The notes beneath the pieces were generated by a model. That model was not told the origin of the DNA, made no database searches, and was given only the letters and a program-made list of their open reading frames with translations. The translations under genes were made by a program, and so were the position numbers. Below, in pieces: positions 9,649 to 19,537 of a stretch of 64,000 nucleotides of DNA. The first letter of the stretch is position 1. The number at the start of each line of letters is the position of its first letter. Source of the DNA: Psychromonas aquimarina ATCC BAA-1526 (lineage in GTDB: Bacteria > Pseudomonadota > Gammaproteobacteria > Enterobacterales > Psychromonadaceae). Location of the stretch: the NCBI RefSeq assembly GCF_000428725.1, contig NZ_AUAM01000019.1, positions 42,084-106,083 of the forward strand, written 5' to 3'.

Positions 9649-9673
9649 ATAACCTTATGTTACATATGGTTAT
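9649..9673. promoter_or_regulatory. near-perfect 25-bp palindrome upstream of hcp
   Basis: ATAACCTTATGT, a central T, then ACATATGGTTAT: 11 of 12 positions are inverted-symmetric. It lies 37 bp before the hcp ATG, where a repressor operator would cover the promoter. A further GGTTAT half-site occurs at 9703-9708. It does not match the NsrR, FNR or CRP consensus known to me. The rest of the 9409-9710 gap shows no gene; a second short palindrome (AGTGATTATCACT) lies near 9523. Confidence 0.5.
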
Positions 9674-9710
9674 ATTGCCATTTAAGTCATTATAATTAAT
9701 AAGGTTATTT

Positions 9711-11372
9711 ATGTTTTGTATTCAATGTGAACAGACTATTCGAACTCCGGCTGCTGACGGCTGCTCTTATTCTCAAGGTATGTGCGGTAAAACAGCTGAG
9801 GTTTCCGATCTTCAGGATGTACTGATTTATGCGCTTCAGGCGGCCTCTTTTTATGCTGAAAAAGCGCGTGAATTTGACATTATCAATGATGAAATTGATG
9901 CCTTTATACCAAAAGCATTTTTTGCCACCCTCACCAATGTTAACTTTGAAGCGGATCGTATTGTTGATTATGCCTACCAGGCGCAAAGTTACCGGGATCT
10001 GTTAAAAGAAAAATATGAAGTCGCCTGCTTAACTGCCGGTCAGAACCCTGCAGATCCTACTGAAGCAGCTTCATTCACATTAGCAGACAACCGTGCCGGA
10101 CTGTTATCTCAAGCGGCTGGTGTTGCCGTAAACCGTGGTAAAGAGCTGGTAAGCGAAGATATTATGGGCCTGCGCCTATTATGTCTGTACGGCCTGAAGG
10201 GAGCGGCGGCCTATATGGAGCATGCTTATATCTTAGGGCAAACGGATCCGCTGATCTGTGCTGAATTCCATCAGATCTTTGCATGGCTGGCAACGGATTC
10301 AGACGATATGGCTAAGCTTCTGGAAACCAGCATGGCAATCGGTGCGCTTAACTATAAAGTAATGGAGATGCTGGACTTAGGTGAAACCACTAAATTCGGC
10401 CACCCGCAGCCTAACCAGGTTAATGTTAAATCAGTTGCCGGCAAGGCTATCTTAGTTTCTGGTCACGATCTCTGCGATCTGGAAATGATCCTTAAACAGA
10501 CTGAAGGAACCGGCATTAATGTTTACACTAATGGTGAGATGCTGCCGGCCCACGGCTACCCTGAACTGAAAAAATACCCGCATCTGGTTGCCAACTACGG
10601 CAGCGCCTGGCAGAACCAGCAGAAAGAGTTTGCCAGCTTCCCCGGGGCTATTGTAATGACTTCAAACTGCCTGATAGATCCGAATGTCGGTCAGTATTCA
10701 GACCGTATATTCACCCGCAGCATCGTCGGCTGGCCTGGTGTATCACATATCGAAGGTGATGATTTCAGTGAAGTCATTGAATGTGCTCTGGCTCAGGAAG
10801 GTTTTAAATACACAGAGATCCCGCACGAGATCACCGTTGGATTCGGACGCAATGCACTGATGAATGCAGCTCCTGCAGTTATTGAACAGGTAAAAGCCGG
10901 TAATATTCGTCACTTCTTTTTAGTCGGCGGCTGTGATGGTGATAAAGAAGAACGCAGCTATTACACAGATCTTACTAAAGCGATTCCAGACGACTGCCTG
11001 ATCCTGACCCTGGCCTGCGGTAAATTTAAATTTAACAAACTCAACTTTGGTGATATTAACGGCATCCCGCGCTTATTAGATGTTGGTCAGTGTAATGACT
11101 CTTACTCTGCTATTCAGCTGGCGCTGGCATTAGCAGAAGAGTTTGACTGCGGTGTTAACGACCTTCCTTTGAGTCTGGTTTTAAGCTGGTTTGAACAGAA
11201 AGCGATTGTGGTATTATTAACATTATTATCACTTGGTGTTAAAAATATCCGTGTTGGCCCAAGCAAACCTGCCTTTTTAACAGACAACTTATTAAATGTA
11301 CTTCATGAGCAGTTTGGCCTGACATTGATTACCGATGTCCAGTCTGATTTACAAACCATGTTAGCGAAGTAA
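9711..11372 (+). CDS. hcp: hydroxylamine reductase / hybrid-cluster protein
   Basis: Hybrid-cluster protein of 553 residues, with NO reductase and hydroxylamine reductase activities. It protects the cytoplasm against nitrosative stress under low oxygen. The N-terminal cysteines follow C-x2-C-x11-C-x6-C (residues 3, 6, 18, 25), the arrangement in facultative anaerobes that binds a [2Fe-2S] cluster. Hybrid-cluster ligand regions include [30 protein letters not shown] and GQCNDSYS. It is followed after 63 nt by its electron donor hcr, so the pair is an operon. A palindrome just upstream may be its operator. Confidence 0.96.
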   Translation: MFCIQCEQTIRTPAADGCSYSQGMCGKTAEVSDLQDVLIYALQAASFYAEKAREFDIINDEIDAFIPKAFFATLTNVNFEADRIVDYAYQAQSYRDLLKEKYEVACLTAGQNPADPTEAASFTLADNRAGLLSQAAGVAVNRGKELVSEDIMGLRLLCLYGLKGAAAYMEHAYILGQTDPLICAEFHQIFAWLATDSDDMAKLLETSMAIGALNYKVMEMLDLGETTKFGHPQPNQVNVKSVAGKAILVSGHDLCDLEMILKQTEGTGINVYTNGEMLPAHGYPELKKYPHLVANYGSAWQNQQKEFASFPGAIVMTSNCLIDPNVGQYSDRIFTRSIVGWPGVSHIEGDDFSEVIECALAQEGFKYTEIPHEITVGFGRNALMNAAPAVIEQVKAGNIRHFFLVGGCDGDKEERSYYTDLTKAIPDDCLILTLACGKFKFNKLNFGDINGIPRLLDVGQCNDSYSAIQLALALAEEFDCGVNDLPLSLVLSWFEQKAIVVLLTLLSLGVKNIRVGPSKPAFLTDNLLNVLHEQFGLTLITDVQSDLQTMLAK

Positions 11373-11435
11373 TTTTTCACAGCCAGCCGCTTAAGCACAC
11401 TACTCAAGCGGCTTTCCAGTAAGGAAATAATTTTT

Positions 11436-12452
11436 ATGCAGACAGAATCAAGCCCGTTTGAACCGCTAATCTGTATTAATCGAATTGATGAAACAGCGGA
11501 CGCCACTACTTTTGAATTTAAAAAAATAGATGACAGTTTATTCGAATACAAAGCCGGCCAGTTTTTAACCTTTGAAGTTGATGTGGCAGGTGAGCTGGAA
11601 TACCGCGCTTATTCTTTATCTTCAACGCCCTCAAAACCTGAAACAGCAGCGGTAACCATTAAACGTGTTGCCGGCGGTAAAGTTTCTAATTATCTTTTAG
11701 ATAATTTACAGCCCGGCTTTGCACTGCCGGCAATGGCGCCTGCGGGAGAGTTTACTCTGCAAGATAACCAGAGCACCACTGAGCTGTTATTAATGAGCGC
11801 AGGAAGCGGAATCACGCCTTGTATGTCCATGGCGCGCTGGTTATTAGACACCCAGCAGCAGGTTAATATTCACTTTATCTACAGCGCACGCAGTGAAGCT
11901 GATGTGATTATGGCTGATACATTAGATGCTCTGAATGAGCAGTATGACAACTTCTCGTTAACTCGTATTTTAGAGCAGACAGGCAACCCGAATGATATTC
12001 AAGGTATGTTAGATGCGCCGCTTTTTGAAAAGTTAATACCCGATAACCGCGGAAGAACCATCTTCACCTGCGGCCCGGCGCCTTATATGCAGGCTGTTGA
12101 GCATCTGGCAGAATCCATGGGATTTGATATGGCTCTGTTCCATAAAGAGAGCTTTGTGCCTGAAGCTGCTGACGAAACGTCAGAATCAGGGGTTAACTAT
12201 CAGGTTGCAGCACCACAGTACGGTAAAAACTTTGTAGTTGATGAAAATCAAAGCCTGCTTGATGCATTAGAAGCTGTCGGCGTACCTATTATCAGCGCCT
12301 GCCGCACCGGTTTTTGTGGTGCCTGCAAATGTAAGGTAACAGGTGAAGTAGAGAGCAGCAGCCAGGAAACATTAACACCGGAGCAGATAGAGCAGGGTTA
12401 TGTTTTAAGCTGCAGCGCAAAAGCAGGATCTGATTTAGTCATTGAAATTTAA
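11436..12452 (+). CDS. hcr: NADH oxidoreductase Hcr, electron donor to Hcp
   Basis: Flavin/iron-sulfur reductase of 338 residues that passes electrons from NADH to Hcp. The N-terminal FAD domain has RAYSLSSTP near residue 50. The NAD-binding domain has LLMSAGSGITPCMSMA near residue 110. The C-terminal plant-type ferredoxin domain (about residues 255-338) has CRTGFCGACKCKV plus a distal LSCSA cysteine. An AAGGAA ribosome site precedes the ATG. Its position behind hcp supports the specific call over other ferredoxin reductases. Confidence 0.92.
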   Translation: MQTESSPFEPLICINRIDETADATTFEFKKIDDSLFEYKAGQFLTFEVDVAGELEYRAYSLSSTPSKPETAAVTIKRVAGGKVSNYLLDNLQPGFALPAMAPAGEFTLQDNQSTTELLLMSAGSGITPCMSMARWLLDTQQQVNIHFIYSARSEADVIMADTLDALNEQYDNFSLTRILEQTGNPNDIQGMLDAPLFEKLIPDNRGRTIFTCGPAPYMQAVEHLAESMGFDMALFHKESFVPEAADETSESGVNYQVAAPQYGKNFVVDENQSLLDALEAVGVPIISACRTGFCGACKCKVTGEVESSSQETLTPEQIEQGYVLSCSAKAGSDLVIEI

Positions 12453-12480
12453 CAGGCAGTTTCAACTTTCTGTGCAGACA

Positions 12481-12514
12481 AAAAAGCCGATGAGATTAAT
12501 CATCGGCTTTTTTA
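12481..12514. terminator. bidirectional terminator between hcr and purD
   Basis: AAGCCGATGA-GATTAA-TCATCGGCTT hairpin with A-run before and T-run after, between the convergent hcr and purD genes. Confidence 0.9.
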
Positions 12515-12535
12515 TAACAAAATTAAACTTTATAT

Positions 12536-13825
12536 TTATTTATTTTGTTCACGAGCAATAGCACGGTAGGCAATATCATTACGGTGGAACATACCGTCCC
12601 AGCTGATCTGTTTCGCTAACTGATAAGCTTTCTGCTGCGCTTCTGTGACCGTATTACCCAGCGCCGTTGCACAAAGTACACGGCCGCCGTTAGTGACCAC
12701 TTTGCCGTCTGTTTCAGCAGTACCGGCATGGAATACTTTCAGGCCTTCCATTTCTTCTGTCGGCAGCCCGGAAATCACTAAACCTTTCTGATAATCAGCA
12801 GGATAACCGCCGGCAGCTAATACAACACCAATAGCCGCACGTTCATCAAACTCAGCTTTCATATCCGCAAGTTCACCATTCACTCCCGCTAAACACAGAG
12901 TCACAATATCAGACTTCATACGCAGCATAATCGGCTGGGTTTCAGGATCGCCAAAACGGCAGTTATATTCAATTACTTTCGGCGTACCGTCAGCCATAAT
13001 CATCAGACCGGCATACAGGAAACCTGTATAAGTGTTACCTTCAGCCGCCATACCTTTAACAGTCGGCTTGATGACTAAATCCATAACGCGCTGGTGCATT
13101 TCCGCTGTGACCACAGGAGCCGGAGAATAAGCTCCCATACCGCCGGTATTCGGGCCGGTATCGCCGTCACCTACACGTTTGTGATCCTGGCTGGTTGCCA
13201 TCGGCACAATATTTTCACCGTCGACCATTACGATAAATGACGCTTCTTCACCGTCTAAGAACTCTTCAACAACAACACGGTGTCCCGCTTCACCAAATGC
13301 ATTTCCCGCAAGCATATCCTGAACCGCATCTTCCGCTTCCTGCAGAGTCATCGCGACTATCACACCTTTACCAGCAGCCAGACCATCCGCCTTGATTACA
13401 ATCGGCGCACCTTTTTCACGCACATAAGCAAGTGCAGGCTCGATTTCAGTAAAGTTCTGGTACCAGGCAGTCGGGATATCATGACGTGCTAAAAAATCTT
13501 TAGTGAAGGCTTTAGAGCCTTCCAGCTGTGCTGCACCTTTGGTTGGTCCGAAACACGCAAGTCCGGCATCCATAAAGGCATCAACGACACCGATAACCAG
13601 CGGCGCTTCCGGACCGACAATGGTTAATTCAACACTGTTTTCTTTAGCAAATGCTACTAACGCATCGATATCTTCAACGCCGATATTTACATTGGTCACC
13701 TTAGCTTCAAGTGCACTGCCGGCATTACCCGGTGCCACAAAAATATTTTTTACCTGTGCATTCTGAGCAGCTTTCCACGCAAGAGCATGTTCACGTCCGC
13801 CGTTACCAATGATTAAAACGTTCAT
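12536..13825 (-). CDS. purD: phosphoribosylamine--glycine ligase (GAR synthetase)
   Basis: Second step of purine synthesis: ATP-dependent joining of glycine to phosphoribosylamine. The 429-residue protein has the N-terminal MNVLIIGNGGREHALAWK motif, the ATP-grasp loop KADGLAAGKGVIVA near residue 145, GPNTGGMGAYSPAP near residue 227, and the metal-binding EYNCRFGDPETQ segment. An AAGGAA ribosome site is present. It is downstream of purH as in the purHD operon of enterics, but an inverted-repeat element and a purH terminator lie between, so it may need its own promoter. Confidence 0.96.
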   Translation of the reverse strand: MNVLIIGNGGREHALAWKAAQNAQVKNIFVAPGNAGSALEAKVTNVNIGVEDIDALVAFAKENSVELTIVGPEAPLVIGVVDAFMDAGLACFGPTKGAAQLEGSKAFTKDFLARHDIPTAWYQNFTEIEPALAYVREKGAPIVIKADGLAAGKGVIVAMTLQEAEDAVQDMLAGNAFGEAGHRVVVEEFLDGEEASFIVMVDGENIVPMATSQDHKRVGDGDTGPNTGGMGAYSPAPVVTAEMHQRVMDLVIKPTVKGMAAEGNTYTGFLYAGLMIMADGTPKVIEYNCRFGDPETQPIMLRMKSDIVTLCLAGVNGELADMKAEFDERAAIGVVLAAGGYPADYQKGLVISGLPTEEMEGLKVFHAGTAETDGKVVTNGGRVLCATALGNTVTEAQQKAYQLAKQISWDGMFHRNDIAYRAIAREQNK

Positions 13826-13844
13826 AAAATTCCTTAAGGGTTAA

Positions 13845-14003
13845 TACCAAATCCACTAATTTTCTATTCATTTATGCTGGTTAAAATGGATGCTAGGTTC
13901 GTTCTTGATTTTGTAATTAGAATAACTAGTTACTGCAATCAACGCCTTGCTTTCATCCATTTTTCCTACGCCTAAATAGAGCATTTAATTAATGGAATTG
14001 GTA
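13845..14003. repeat. inverted-repeat element between purH and purD
   Basis: A 159-bp gene-free segment whose ends are imperfect inverted copies: TACCAAATCCACTAATT on the left against the reverse complement of AATTAATGGAATTGGTA on the right. A second pair lies inside: AAAATGGATG (13883-13892) and CATCCATTTT (13954-13963). It resembles the short palindromic repeats with TATACCAATTCCA ends found dispersed in marine gammaproteobacteria (from memory, not searched). No ORF. Confidence 0.65.
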
Positions 14004-14025
14004 TAATTTATTTTTTAATTAACAA

Positions 14026-14054
14026 AAAAGGAGCCTCGGCTCCTTTTATTTATT
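14026..14054 (-). terminator. Rho-independent terminator of purH
   Basis: On the minus strand GGAGCC-GA-GGCTCC is followed by a T-run. It sits directly after purH and before the inverted-repeat element, so purH and purD are likely to be at least partly uncoupled. Confidence 0.8.
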
Positions 14055-14063
14055 CACTTGTAA

Positions 14064-15656
14064 TTAGTGGCGGAAATGGCGCATGCCGGTAAAGACCATC
14101 GCCATGCCGTGTTCGTCGGCGGCGGCGATAACTTCATCATCGCGCATTGAGCCCCCCGGCTGGATAACGCAGCTGATACCGGCTTCGGCAGCCGCATCAA
14201 TACCGTCACGGAACGGGAAAAATGCATCTGAAGACATCACAGAGCCTTCAACCACCAGGTTTTCATCGGCGGCTTTAATACCCGCTACTTTAGCACTGTA
14301 AACCCGGCTCATCTGACCCGCACCAACACCAACTGTTGTACAGTTTTTAACGTAGACAATGGCATTTGATTTAACAAATTTAGCAACTTTCCAGCTGAAC
14401 AGCAGATCTTTCAGCTCTTCTTCGGTCGGCTGACGTTTAGAAACAACCTTAAGGTCTTCTAAATCCACCATGCCCTGGTCGCGATCCTGTACTAATAAAC
14501 CGCCGTTAACACGCTTAATATCAAACTGTGTCGTTTTAGCAGCCCACTCGCCGCACTCTAATAAACGTAAGTTTTTCTTAGCGGCAACAATTTGTGCGGC
14601 TTCAGAGCTTACTTTAGGGGCAATAATCACTTCCACAAACTGGCGGGAAACAATCGCTTCAGCAGTATCTGCATCAAGTTCACGGTTAAACGCAATAATA
14701 CCGCCGAATGCCGATGTCGGATCAGTTTTGTAAGCACCTTCATAGGCTTCAAGAATATTTTCGCCTAGTGCCACACCGCATGGGTTTGCATGTTTAACAA
14801 TCACGCAGGCCGGCTCGGCAAACTCTTTAACACACTCAAGCGCCGCATCGGTATCAGCAATATTGTTGTAAGAAAGCGCCTTGCCCTGAAGCTGTACGGC
14901 TGTTGCAACCGATGCTTCCTGTACGTCACCTTCAACATAAAAAGCAGCGGCCTGGTGAGAGTTTTCACCGTAGCGCATATCCTGCTTTTTCTCGAACTGC
15001 ATGTTGAATGTACGCGGGAATTTAGACTCAGCATCACCTTCTGTGTTTTCACCGTAACTTGGCACCATAGTACCGAAGTAGTTAGCGATCATGCCGTCGT
15101 ACTGGGCTGTGTGTTCATAAGCGGCAATAGCCAGGTCAAAACGTGTTTTGTATACCAGGCCGCCGTTATTTTCTTTCATTTCATCGAGAATGCGTGAGTA
15201 ATCACTTGAGTTAACAACGATGGCAACATCTTTATGATTTTTAGCCGCCGCACGTACCATTGTCGGGCCGCCGATATCAATATTTTCAACTGCATCTTCT
15301 AAAGAACAATCCGGACGGGCAACTGTTGCAGCAAACGGATAAAGATTAACAACTACCATATCGATAGCTTCAATGCCGTTATCAGACATAACAGTTTCAT
15401 CTATACCGCGGCGTGCAAGAATACCGCCGTGAATTTTAGGGTGTAAAGTTTTAACACGTCCATCCATCATTTCAGGAAAACCGGTGTAATCAGACACTTC
15501 TGTTACTTTAATGCCGTTATCAGCAAGTAACTTACATGTTCCACCGGTAGAAAGGATCTGCACACCTTTCTCAGTCAGCTCTCTGGCAAATTCCACAATA
15601 CCTGTTTTATCAGAAACACTTAACAGTGCTCGTTTAATCGGTCGGCTATTTTCCAT
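14064..15656 (-). CDS. purH: bifunctional AICAR transformylase/IMP cyclohydrolase
   Basis: Catalyses the last two steps to IMP. The 530-residue product matches E. coli PurH (529). The N-terminal IMP cyclohydrolase domain holds [28 protein letters not shown] and [20 protein letters not shown] (about residues 8-75). The C-terminal AICAR transformylase domain includes [11 protein letters not shown] and [15 protein letters not shown] near residue 270-300, and ends [17 protein letters not shown]. The frame opens four codons earlier (15668), but that ATG sits directly against [18 protein letters not shown] at 15656 aligns with the family start. PurR control would be expected, but no clear PurR box is visible. 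Confidence 0.95.
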   Translation of the reverse strand: MENSRPIKRALLSVSDKTGIVEFARELTEKGVQILSTGGTCKLLADNGIKVTEVSDYTGFPEMMDGRVKTLHPKIHGGILARRGIDETVMSDNGIEAIDMVVVNLYPFAATVARPDCSLEDAVENIDIGGPTMVRAAAKNHKDVAIVVNSSDYSRILDEMKENNGGLVYKTRFDLAIAAYEHTAQYDGMIANYFGTMVPSYGENTEGDAESKFPRTFNMQFEKKQDMRYGENSHQAAAFYVEGDVQEASVATAVQLQGKALSYNNIADTDAALECVKEFAEPACVIVKHANPCGVALGENILEAYEGAYKTDPTSAFGGIIAFNRELDADTAEAIVSRQFVEVIIAPKVSSEAAQIVAAKKNLRLLECGEWAAKTTQFDIKRVNGGLLVQDRDQGMVDLEDLKVVSKRQPTEEELKDLLFSWKVAKFVKSNAIVYVKNCTTVGVGAGQMSRVYSAKVAGIKAADENLVVEGSVMSSDAFFPFRDGIDAAAEAGISCVIQPGGSMRDDEVIAAADEHGMAMVFTGMRHFRH

Positions 15657-15944
15657 TTTCTTCCACATTCCTCGGTTAATGAATCAATAAGCAAAAACCA
15701 AAATTGGTTTTTTTCACTCATACAATACAATTTCTTTGAACTCGGACGGGTATTCTACCCGAAAATGCCGGGAATTTGAGCTGTTTTATTGAATTTATGC
15801 ATATTAACTATGGTTCATCATCCAACCTATCGGGCGTCCGGGCTGCAGTGCGCCGAGGATACAGCCTGTGCATTTTTGCGGCTAATGTAAAGCCAATATC
15901 TTATCCAGATATTCTAACGACAGAAGAAAAATTTAATAGAAACG
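15657..15944. other. gene-free gap upstream of purH
   Basis: Holds the purH leader on the minus strand and the 3' flank of the GGDEF-EAL gene. A short palindrome AAAAACCAAAATTGGTTTTT (about 15695-15714) could act as a leader hairpin with a U-tract. A small hairpin CGGGTAGAATACCCG lies near 15748. The open frame on the plus strand lacks any recognisable protein similarity. Nothing else is visible. Confidence 0.4.
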
Positions 15945-18218
15945 TCACGACAAATGATTCAAAGCCATAGGGCGGTGATGTTGAAACCAGCGGTTAAATT
16001 CGCTGCTGGACAAGGGTTCTGAATAATAATAGCCTTGTATGATATCAACCTCTAAAAAACGCAGTTTAGCCAGTTGTTCTTCATGTTCAACACCTTCAGC
16101 AACAACAGATAGCTTCAATGCATGCGCCATATTGGTAATTGCCGTTACCAGCGCTTCCCCCTGCTGATCTTTACTAATATCAACGATAAATGCCCGATCA
16201 ATTTTCAAACAGTCAAAGGGGTACTTTTTCAGATAATTTAACGACGAATAACCCGTGCCGAAATCATCCAGGGATAAACGCACACCACGGTCAACTAATT
16301 GATGCATAGTATTTAATACCGACTCCTGATTACCAAGCAGTAACCCTTCGGTTATCTCCACCTCTAAAGATGAAGGCCTGACTCCGGCAGCCGCCAGCGC
16401 CCTGTCAATCACATTCACTAAATCTCCGTATAAAAACTGCCTTGGAGAGACATTAACAGCAAGATAAAAATCATCTCCAAATTTTTTCTGCCAGATTTTC
16501 AGCTGCAGGCAGGCCTGCTCTATAACCCAGCTGCCTATACTGACTATTTCGCCGCTTTTTTCTGCAACCGGAATAAACTGATCCGGATAAACCTGTCCTA
16601 AATGATCGTTATACCAGCGGATTAATACTTCAGCTCCCATTAAACGGTCGTCCAGACTGCTGACAAAAGGCTGATATACAAGGCTTAGTTCGGAATTTGC
16701 AAGTGCTTTAGTTAAATATTTTTCGATGCGCATATTAGCCTGTAATGACTCTTCAAGCTCACCGCTATAAATCTGCGTTTGTTTCGAAGATGATGATTTT
16801 GCGGCATGCAGAGCAATATCCAGTTTTTTTAATAGAGCTTCAGTGCTTAACCCCTCATTGGGGCTGAATACAATGCCGATATTAACCGTAAGTTTAAGCT
16901 CAACATCCTGCAGCCTGACAGGAAATTCAAAAAAAGAGTGCAGCCGCTTAATTATTTTATTAAGAGCCTGCTGCGAATTTACCCTATGCAGAACAAAAGC
17001 AAATTCATCACCATTATAACGGCAGAGCATCGACAGCTGATCGCCGATCATGCATATTTTCTGCGCGGTATACTTTAAAGCCAGATCTCCAATTTCATGC
17101 CCAAGGGTATTATTAATTCGTTTGAAATCGTATAAATCAACAATACAAACTGCAGCGCTGTGATGCTCTTTAACGTTATTAAAATATTTTGTTAACTGGT
17201 TAATAAATACATTACGATTTAAAAGCCCGGTTAACGGATCATACTGCAGAAAATGTTCAATGGTTTGTGCGCGTTTTTCTAATCTGCTTACCTCTTTACC
17301 AATAATAACCAGCGAGCTGTTACTAATACTTTGTGAAAGTTTAAACTGGGAAAACTCAAATTCGTGCACCTCACCATGTGGATCGATAATCTCTTGTATG
17401 TAAAGAGGTTTCCCACTATTTCTTGCAGTAAAGCGGCTTAGGGAATTAACTAAAGCATGCGGGAATATATTCTTAGCACTCTTTCCAAGCACCTCGTCAC
17501 TAGTCTGCCCCAGTAAATCACATAATAATTTATTAGCGATGATAATTTCATCATCGCTGTTTTTAACAAACACGATGTAGGGGATATGCTCAATAATAGT
17601 CCTCAACATCTGCTCCTTACCCTGAAGGAGCTCAAGCATCTCCTGCTGCCTGCTGATATCCCGGATACAGCCCTGCAGCTCCGGCCCGGCTGAACTTTTA
17701 TTACTAACGGTACGGATCTCAGCCCAGATAATCGTACCATTTTTACAGATAAGCCTGCTTTGCTGAGAATGGGCTTGTAAATTTTCACGTTCGCTCTGTT
17801 CACTAATCGAATTAAAATCACCGGCATCATAAAATAATGAAGAGAACGGACGTAATAACAATTCTGCTTCGTTATAACCCAGAATAGATTCACTAAGTGC
17901 TGAAATAAAAGTGATACTGCCGGCAGGGTTCAAATGAAATAACACATTACTGGAATCTTGAATAAGCGCTTCGGCGATCTTTATTTCATGCTGTTCAAAT
18001 GCTTCGCTCTGTTTTCTTTTGAGCTGCAGGGTAAAAATTTGATAACCCCAGAACAATGTGCTGAAAACAAGTAAGAAAATCATTTCTATCTGATTAACTT
18101 CTTCATTGCTGAGTTCACGGTTTAATAACGATGGAGATAGATTAATATAAAAGAAATAACAGGAAATAAGTATTAAAAAGTAACGTATGAGGATCGTCGC
18201 AGCATGGTTTTTTAACAT
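15945..18218 (-). CDS. membrane-anchored PAS-PAS-GGDEF-EAL protein
   Basis: Cyclic-di-GMP signalling protein of 757 residues. Two N-terminal membrane segments (about residues 8-30 and 45-65) are followed by two PAS-like domains (about 80-190 and 200-310), a GGDEF domain and a C-terminal EAL domain. The GGDEF signature is degenerate, NGDEF at residues 402-406, suggesting a non-cyclase or GTP-sensing domain. The EAL signature is EVL (530-532), but downstream catalytic motifs are intact: NVSPRQF, EITEGLLL, LDDFGTGYSSL, KIDRAFI and VAEGVEHEEQ. So phosphodiesterase activity is likely. It appears to be a single-gene unit. Confidence 0.9.
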   Translation of the reverse strand: MLKNHAATILIRYFLILISCYFFYINLSPSLLNRELSNEEVNQIEMIFLLVFSTLFWGYQIFTLQLKRKQSEAFEQHEIKIAEALIQDSSNVLFHLNPAGSITFISALSESILGYNEAELLLRPFSSLFYDAGDFNSISEQSERENLQAHSQQSRLICKNGTIIWAEIRTVSNKSSAGPELQGCIRDISRQQEMLELLQGKEQMLRTIIEHIPYIVFVKNSDDEIIIANKLLCDLLGQTSDEVLGKSAKNIFPHALVNSLSRFTARNSGKPLYIQEIIDPHGEVHEFEFSQFKLSQSISNSSLVIIGKEVSRLEKRAQTIEHFLQYDPLTGLLNRNVFINQLTKYFNNVKEHHSAAVCIVDLYDFKRINNTLGHEIGDLALKYTAQKICMIGDQLSMLCRYNGDEFAFVLHRVNSQQALNKIIKRLHSFFEFPVRLQDVELKLTVNIGIVFSPNEGLSTEALLKKLDIALHAAKSSSSKQTQIYSGELEESLQANMRIEKYLTKALANSELSLVYQPFVSSLDDRLMGAEVLIRWYNDHLGQVYPDQFIPVAEKSGEIVSIGSWVIEQACLQLKIWQKKFGDDFYLAVNVSPRQFLYGDLVNVIDRALAAAGVRPSSLEVEITEGLLLGNQESVLNTMHQLVDRGVRLSLDDFGTGYSSLNYLKKYPFDCLKIDRAFIVDISKDQQGEALVTAITNMAHALKLSVVAEGVEHEEQLAKLRFLEVDIIQGYYYSEPLSSSEFNRWFQHHRPMALNHLS

Positions 18219-18316
18219 AAGCCCCCCGAACTATTTATTAAATAAGAGTCGTAACTAGTTATAGTAAAAACCATCAAAAACCCAACAAAATAATGTCACA
18301 TTTTTTACATTCAGGC

Positions 18317-18346
18317 AAAAAAAACCATGCAGAGCATGGTTTTTAT
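18317..18346 (-). terminator. Rho-independent terminator of hemE
   Basis: AAACCATGCTCTGCATGGTTT hairpin with a T-run on the minus strand, directly after hemE. Confidence 0.85.
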
Positions 18347-18362
18347 TAAAGAAAGGAGGAAA

Positions 18363-19427
18363 TTAAATATGGTATGGGGTGCTTAGCTCATGAACAGCAT
18401 CAATAAATACCTTGGCGTTTTCAGGCGGCACATCAAGATGAATACCATGACCTAAATTGAAAACATGCCCGTTTCCTTTGCCGAACCCCTGCAGAATAGA
18501 CGCGACTTCTTCTCTGATACGCTCGGGTGATGCATATAACATTGAAGGATCCATATTACCCTGCAGTGCTACGCGGTCACCGACACGCGCTTTAGCGCTC
18601 GCCATATCAATCGTCCAGTCAAGACCAATAGCATCACAGCCGGTATCAGCAATAGACTCCAGCCACTGCCCGCCGTTTTTAGTAAACAGGGTTACTGGTA
18701 CTTTTTTGCCGTCATAGGTCCGCTGCAGACCGTCGACAATTTTTGCCATATACTGCAGAGAAAAATCTTTATAGTCACGCGGAGATAAAACACCTCCCCA
18801 AGTATCAAAAACCATCACAGACTGAGCACCGGCGGCAATCTGCGCATTTAAATAATCAATAACCGAATCTGCAAGTTTATCCAGCAGTGCATGTAAAATC
18901 TGCGGATCAGCAAAAGCCATTTTTTTAATCTTGGTAAATGCTTTTGAGCTGCCGCCTTCAACCATATAAGTTGCTAAGGTCCACGGACTGCCGGAGAAAC
19001 CGATCAGCGGCACTTGACCTTTTAATTCGCGGCGAATAGTACGTACCGCGTTCATAACATACTGCAGCTCGCCTTCAGGATCCGGCATAATCAAATTATC
19101 AACATCCTTTCTGCAGGTAATAGGACGTTCAAATTTAGGGCCTTCGCCTTCTTCAAAATAAAGCCCCAGTCCCATTGCATCAGGAATTGTTAAAATATCA
19201 GAGAATAAAATAGCGGCATCTAAATCAAATCTACGCAGCGGCTGCAGTGTCACCTCACAAGCAAGCTCAGCATTACGGCATAACGACATAAAGTCACCGG
19301 CCTGAGCACGGGTTGCTTTATATTCTGGCAGGTAACGCCCTGCCTGACGCATCATCCATACCGGTGTTTTATCTACCGGCTGTTTTAATAACGCGCGAAT
19401 ATAACGATCATTTTTTAATTCAGTCAT
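18363..19427 (-). CDS. hemE: uroporphyrinogen decarboxylase
   Basis: Converts uroporphyrinogen III to coproporphyrinogen III in haem synthesis. The 354 residues match E. coli. Signatures are [15 protein letters not shown] near residue 22, [17 protein letters not shown] near 73, and [18 protein letters not shown] near 142. It is clustered with nudC on the same strand and rsd divergently, the E. coli rsd/nudC/hemE arrangement. The nudC stop to hemE start distance is about 110 bp, so co-transcription is possible. Confidence 0.97.
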   Translation of the reverse strand: MTELKNDRYIRALLKQPVDKTPVWMMRQAGRYLPEYKATRAQAGDFMSLCRNAELACEVTLQPLRRFDLDAAILFSDILTIPDAMGLGLYFEEGEGPKFERPITCRKDVDNLIMPDPEGELQYVMNAVRTIRRELKGQVPLIGFSGSPWTLATYMVEGGSSKAFTKIKKMAFADPQILHALLDKLADSVIDYLNAQIAAGAQSVMVFDTWGGVLSPRDYKDFSLQYMAKIVDGLQRTYDGKKVPVTLFTKNGGQWLESIADTGCDAIGLDWTIDMASAKARVGDRVALQGNMDPSMLYASPERIREEVASILQGFGKGNGHVFNLGHGIHLDVPPENAKVFIDAVHELSTPYHI

Positions 19428-19537
19428 ACTTATTTAATTCCATCAAAATTTAGATATGTTGCAAGTATGCTATCACTTTTAACATCTTTTATATTCAATA
19501 ATTATTTATCAGGGCACAAAAATTTTCATTCTGATAA

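Noticed and set aside
14790..15197. 135-codon plus-strand frame inside purH
   Set aside because: It is antisense to a highly conserved enzyme and shows no recognisable protein features.
15776..15970. 64-codon plus-strand frame between purH and the GGDEF-EAL gene
   Set aside because: No good ribosome site or similarity; it runs into the 3' end of the opposing gene.
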